Shown in pieces: positions 62,392-64,000 of a DNA stretch of 64,000 bases. Source of the stretch: Leptothermofonsia sichuanensis E412 (GTDB taxonomy: Bacteria > Cyanobacteriota > Cyanobacteriia > Leptolyngbyales > Leptolyngbyaceae). The notes under the pieces are model-generated. The model searched no databases. It was not told where the DNA came from and worked only from the letters and a program-made list of their open reading frames with translations. The stretch spans positions 3,906,001 to 3,970,000 of the forward strand of contig NZ_CP072600.1 in the NCBI RefSeq assembly GCF_019891175.1. The letters run 5' to 3'. Each line of letters starts with the position of its first letter. The stretch's first letter is position 1. The translations under genes were made by a program, and so were the position numbers.

Positions 62392-62446
62392 GGAACAGGG
62401 GGTCCTTTTTGAGCCAAAGGATTGAGAATGCAATGATCTGTAAAAG

Positions 62447-62480
62447 TCACCACAAAGGCACAAAGGACACAAAGCCAGTT
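62447..62480. repeat. CACCACAAAG-type repeat copy (half)
   Basis: CACCACAAAGGCACAAAGGA followed by CACAAAG, without an obvious second arm. Confidence 0.6.
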
Positions 62481-62656
62481 CCTGATGCTTCTGGTGTGTT
62501 TGTTATCTCAGGATGAGATTTTAATTCCCATTCCTAATACATGAAGGCAGAAGGATGAAGGCTAAATTCCCATAAATTCTAAAGTTGAGCGTCAAGGCAC
62601 TGTACGGTTATGTCTGCCAACCTGCACTAATCAGTCAAAACCGTTTCTCCTGGATT

Positions 62657-64000
62657 CTATGGCGGTGTGTTCCCCCCTTCCCCAGACTCTTTCTGGATGG
62701 GTGATGGTTGTTCTGTGGGGGTCTTTTCAGCTTCTTGAGGTTGTTCTAGGACTTTGGAGTCTGGCAATTCTGGTTGGGGAGCTTCCGGGGGTGGAGCCAA
62801 TCTATCCGTTTTTGGTGAAGATTCTGGTTCAGGGGAAATTGGAGAAGGGGTTGGAGTCGGGGACTGGGCATCTGGAGCTGGGGACTTCTGGGCTTCCACA
62901 GGCCGGGGAGACGCCGTCACCTTCGGAGAAGGCGTTGGAACGGATGGTTCTGAGGGAGGGATGGCAGGTGTCGGAGTCTGATCTGCTGTTGGTGGAGAGG
63001 AGGATGGAATTAGTTGGGGTCTGAATAAGAAGACCCCAACTGCCAGCGCAACCACAAAGCTCATTAGGGCCAGGGGCAACAGCGTCAACCAGCTCAGGGG
63101 ACGAGTCCTGGAGGACACTGGCACGTCTGTTCTGGGCTTGCTGGCATAGCCGGGACTGACTGGAATGGTAACGCTGCGGGTGGTTGATCCGTTTGGGCTG
63201 GGTTCAGTCTCTGATTGGAAATCTGGCAGTCGTTTCAGCCATTCATCCACGCTGGGAGGGCGATCGCCTGGCTCCACTGCCATGCCCCAGAGAACTGCCT
63301 GGTTGGTGGCTGCACTCAAACCAGGGCATAAATCACGAGGGGCGATCAGGGGCTGGCGATCGCGCAGAACAGACGCCACCGGGACCTCTGCTGTGACCAG
63401 GGTGTAAAGGGTGGCAGCCAGTCCATAAACATCGGTTGCAGGGGTTCTCCGCTCCTGAGGCAGGTACTGCTCGATCGGCGCATAACCGGGTGAAACCAGG
63501 CCTGTATGGGTCTGGGTTTCACCAGGCGAAAATTCACGCGCAATCCCAAAGTCAATTAATACAACCTGGTCCGTTCTCTGTCGCAGAATGATGTTTTGGG
63601 GCTTGACATCGCGATGGAGCAACCCATTAAGATGTACCACTTTCAGAGCTGCCCCAATCTGCCGGATGTAGTGAATTGCAGTGGCTTCCGGCAACGGAGA
63701 AGCCGGTAGGACAACCGTATCCAGCGTCGGACCAGGGACATACTCCATCACGATAAATGGTAGTCCATCTTCGGTGAAAAAATCCAGCACCCGCACAATG
63801 TTGGGATGAATACACAGAGCTAGTCGTTTCGCCTCATCCTGGAACTGCCGTTGCGATCGGGCAAAGTTGGGATTCAGGCGAAATGATTCATCCAGTGTTT
63901 TGATCACGACTGTCTGCGCCAGGGCATGCAAGGCGACCCGGTAAGTGACCCCAAAGCCACCCCGTCCCAGCTCTCGATCAACGGTGTATTTTCCGTTCTG
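62657..64000 (-). CDS. Ser/Thr protein kinase, N-terminus beyond the window
   Basis: The frame is open to the window edge, so the start lies outside; at least 447 residues are present. The edge codons already read [20 protein letters not shown], the glycine loop, so only a few residues are missing. Kinase motifs: [34 protein letters not shown] and [11 protein letters not shown]. After residue 275 come a transmembrane helix ([20 protein letters not shown]) and a 130-residue tail rich in Pro, Ser, Thr and Glu, probably outside the cytoplasm and disordered. No sensor domain is recognisable, unlike the WD40 kinase at 52.5 kb. Confidence 0.92.
   Translation of the reverse strand, partial: QNGKYTVDRELGRGGFGVTYRVALHALAQTVVIKTLDESFRLNPNFARSQRQFQDEAKRLALCIHPNIVRVLDFFTEDGLPFIVMEYVPGPTLDTVVLPASPLPEATAIHYIRQIGAALKVVHLNGLLHRDVKPQNIILRQRTDQVVLIDFGIAREFSPGETQTHTGLVSPGYAPIEQYLPQERRTPATDVYGLAATLYTLVTAEVPVASVLRDRQPLIAPRDLCPGLSAATNQAVLWGMAVEPGDRPPSVDEWLKRLPDFQSETEPSPNGSTTRSVTIPVSPGYASKPRTDVPVSSRTRPLSWLTLLPLALMSFVVALAVGVFLFRPQLIPSSSPPTADQTPTPAIPPSEPSVPTPSPKVTASPRPVEAQKSPAPDAQSPTPTPSPISPEPESSPKTDRLAPPPEAPQPELPDSKVLEQPQEAEKTPTEQPSPIQKESGEGGNTPP

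Overview
The window is cyanobacterial chromosome, most likely from a filamentous, Leptolyngbya/Oscillatoria-like organism (an inference from style, not a placement). The evidence is a psbA gene for photosystem II D1, a CRR6-type NDH-1 assembly factor, two group 2 sigma factors of the cyanobacterial type, DUF1815 and DUF2839 small proteins, frequent GCGATCGC (HIP1) octamers, and wide intergenic spaces filled with short dispersed palindromic repeats. No rRNA and no CRISPR array were seen; one tRNA (Ser-TGA) is present.

Layout. 0.2-10 kb: an FHA protein, a repeat-rich spacer, a small conserved hypothetical, a PerR/Fur-like regulator, two tandem paralogues of a membrane-anchored repeat protein, and a BlaI/M56 regulator-protease pair. 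10-17 kb (mostly minus strand): a lone BMP-family binding lipoprotein with a biuret-hydrolase-like amidohydrolase, an RluD-type pseudouridine synthase, sirohydrochlorin chelatase plus CobA (siroheme/corrin entry), a Trypco1-like protein, a ferredoxin/metallo-beta-lactamase fusion with an odd in-frame duplication, then CRR6. 18-28 kb: a hypothetical, a flippase-like membrane protein, a B12-binding radical SAM enzyme (HpnP-like), an MFS transporter, an RluE-type synthase, SigB-like sigma and a HerA-like ATPase. 28.4-30.4 kb is a gene graveyard: remnants of an AAA ATPase and an HNH protein resembling PtuA/PtuB of the Septu defence system, split by an IS630 element and by two small palindromic elements.

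30.7-45 kb: a GST-like protein, a TPR protein overlapping an inactive-looking (Tyr/Ser) orthocaspase, ATP sulfurylase, a PEBP protein, a methyltransferase, psbA with its own promoter and terminator, DUF1815, DUF2839 and CarB. 46-54 kb: a second group 2 sigma factor, a small zinc-ribbon protein, then four codirectional minus-strand genes: a WD40 Ser/Thr kinase, a NapH/NosR-like polytopic Fe-S protein, an FHA-flavin reductase-[2Fe-2S] fusion and phosphofructokinase. I regard the first three as a candidate phospho-regulated electron-transfer module. 55-64 kb: a multi-PAS protein lacking an output domain, a hypothetical, tRNA-Ser, long-form HPF, LipB, an AI-2E family membrane protein and a Ser/Thr kinase cut by the window end.

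The strongest non-genic signal is the density of dispersed palindromic elements. At least eight families can be paired by eye within 64 kb. One 115-bp element has base changes that preserve pairing between its copies and sits inside the LSDGEK-to-LARR region of the broken ATPase, so it has demonstrably been mobile.
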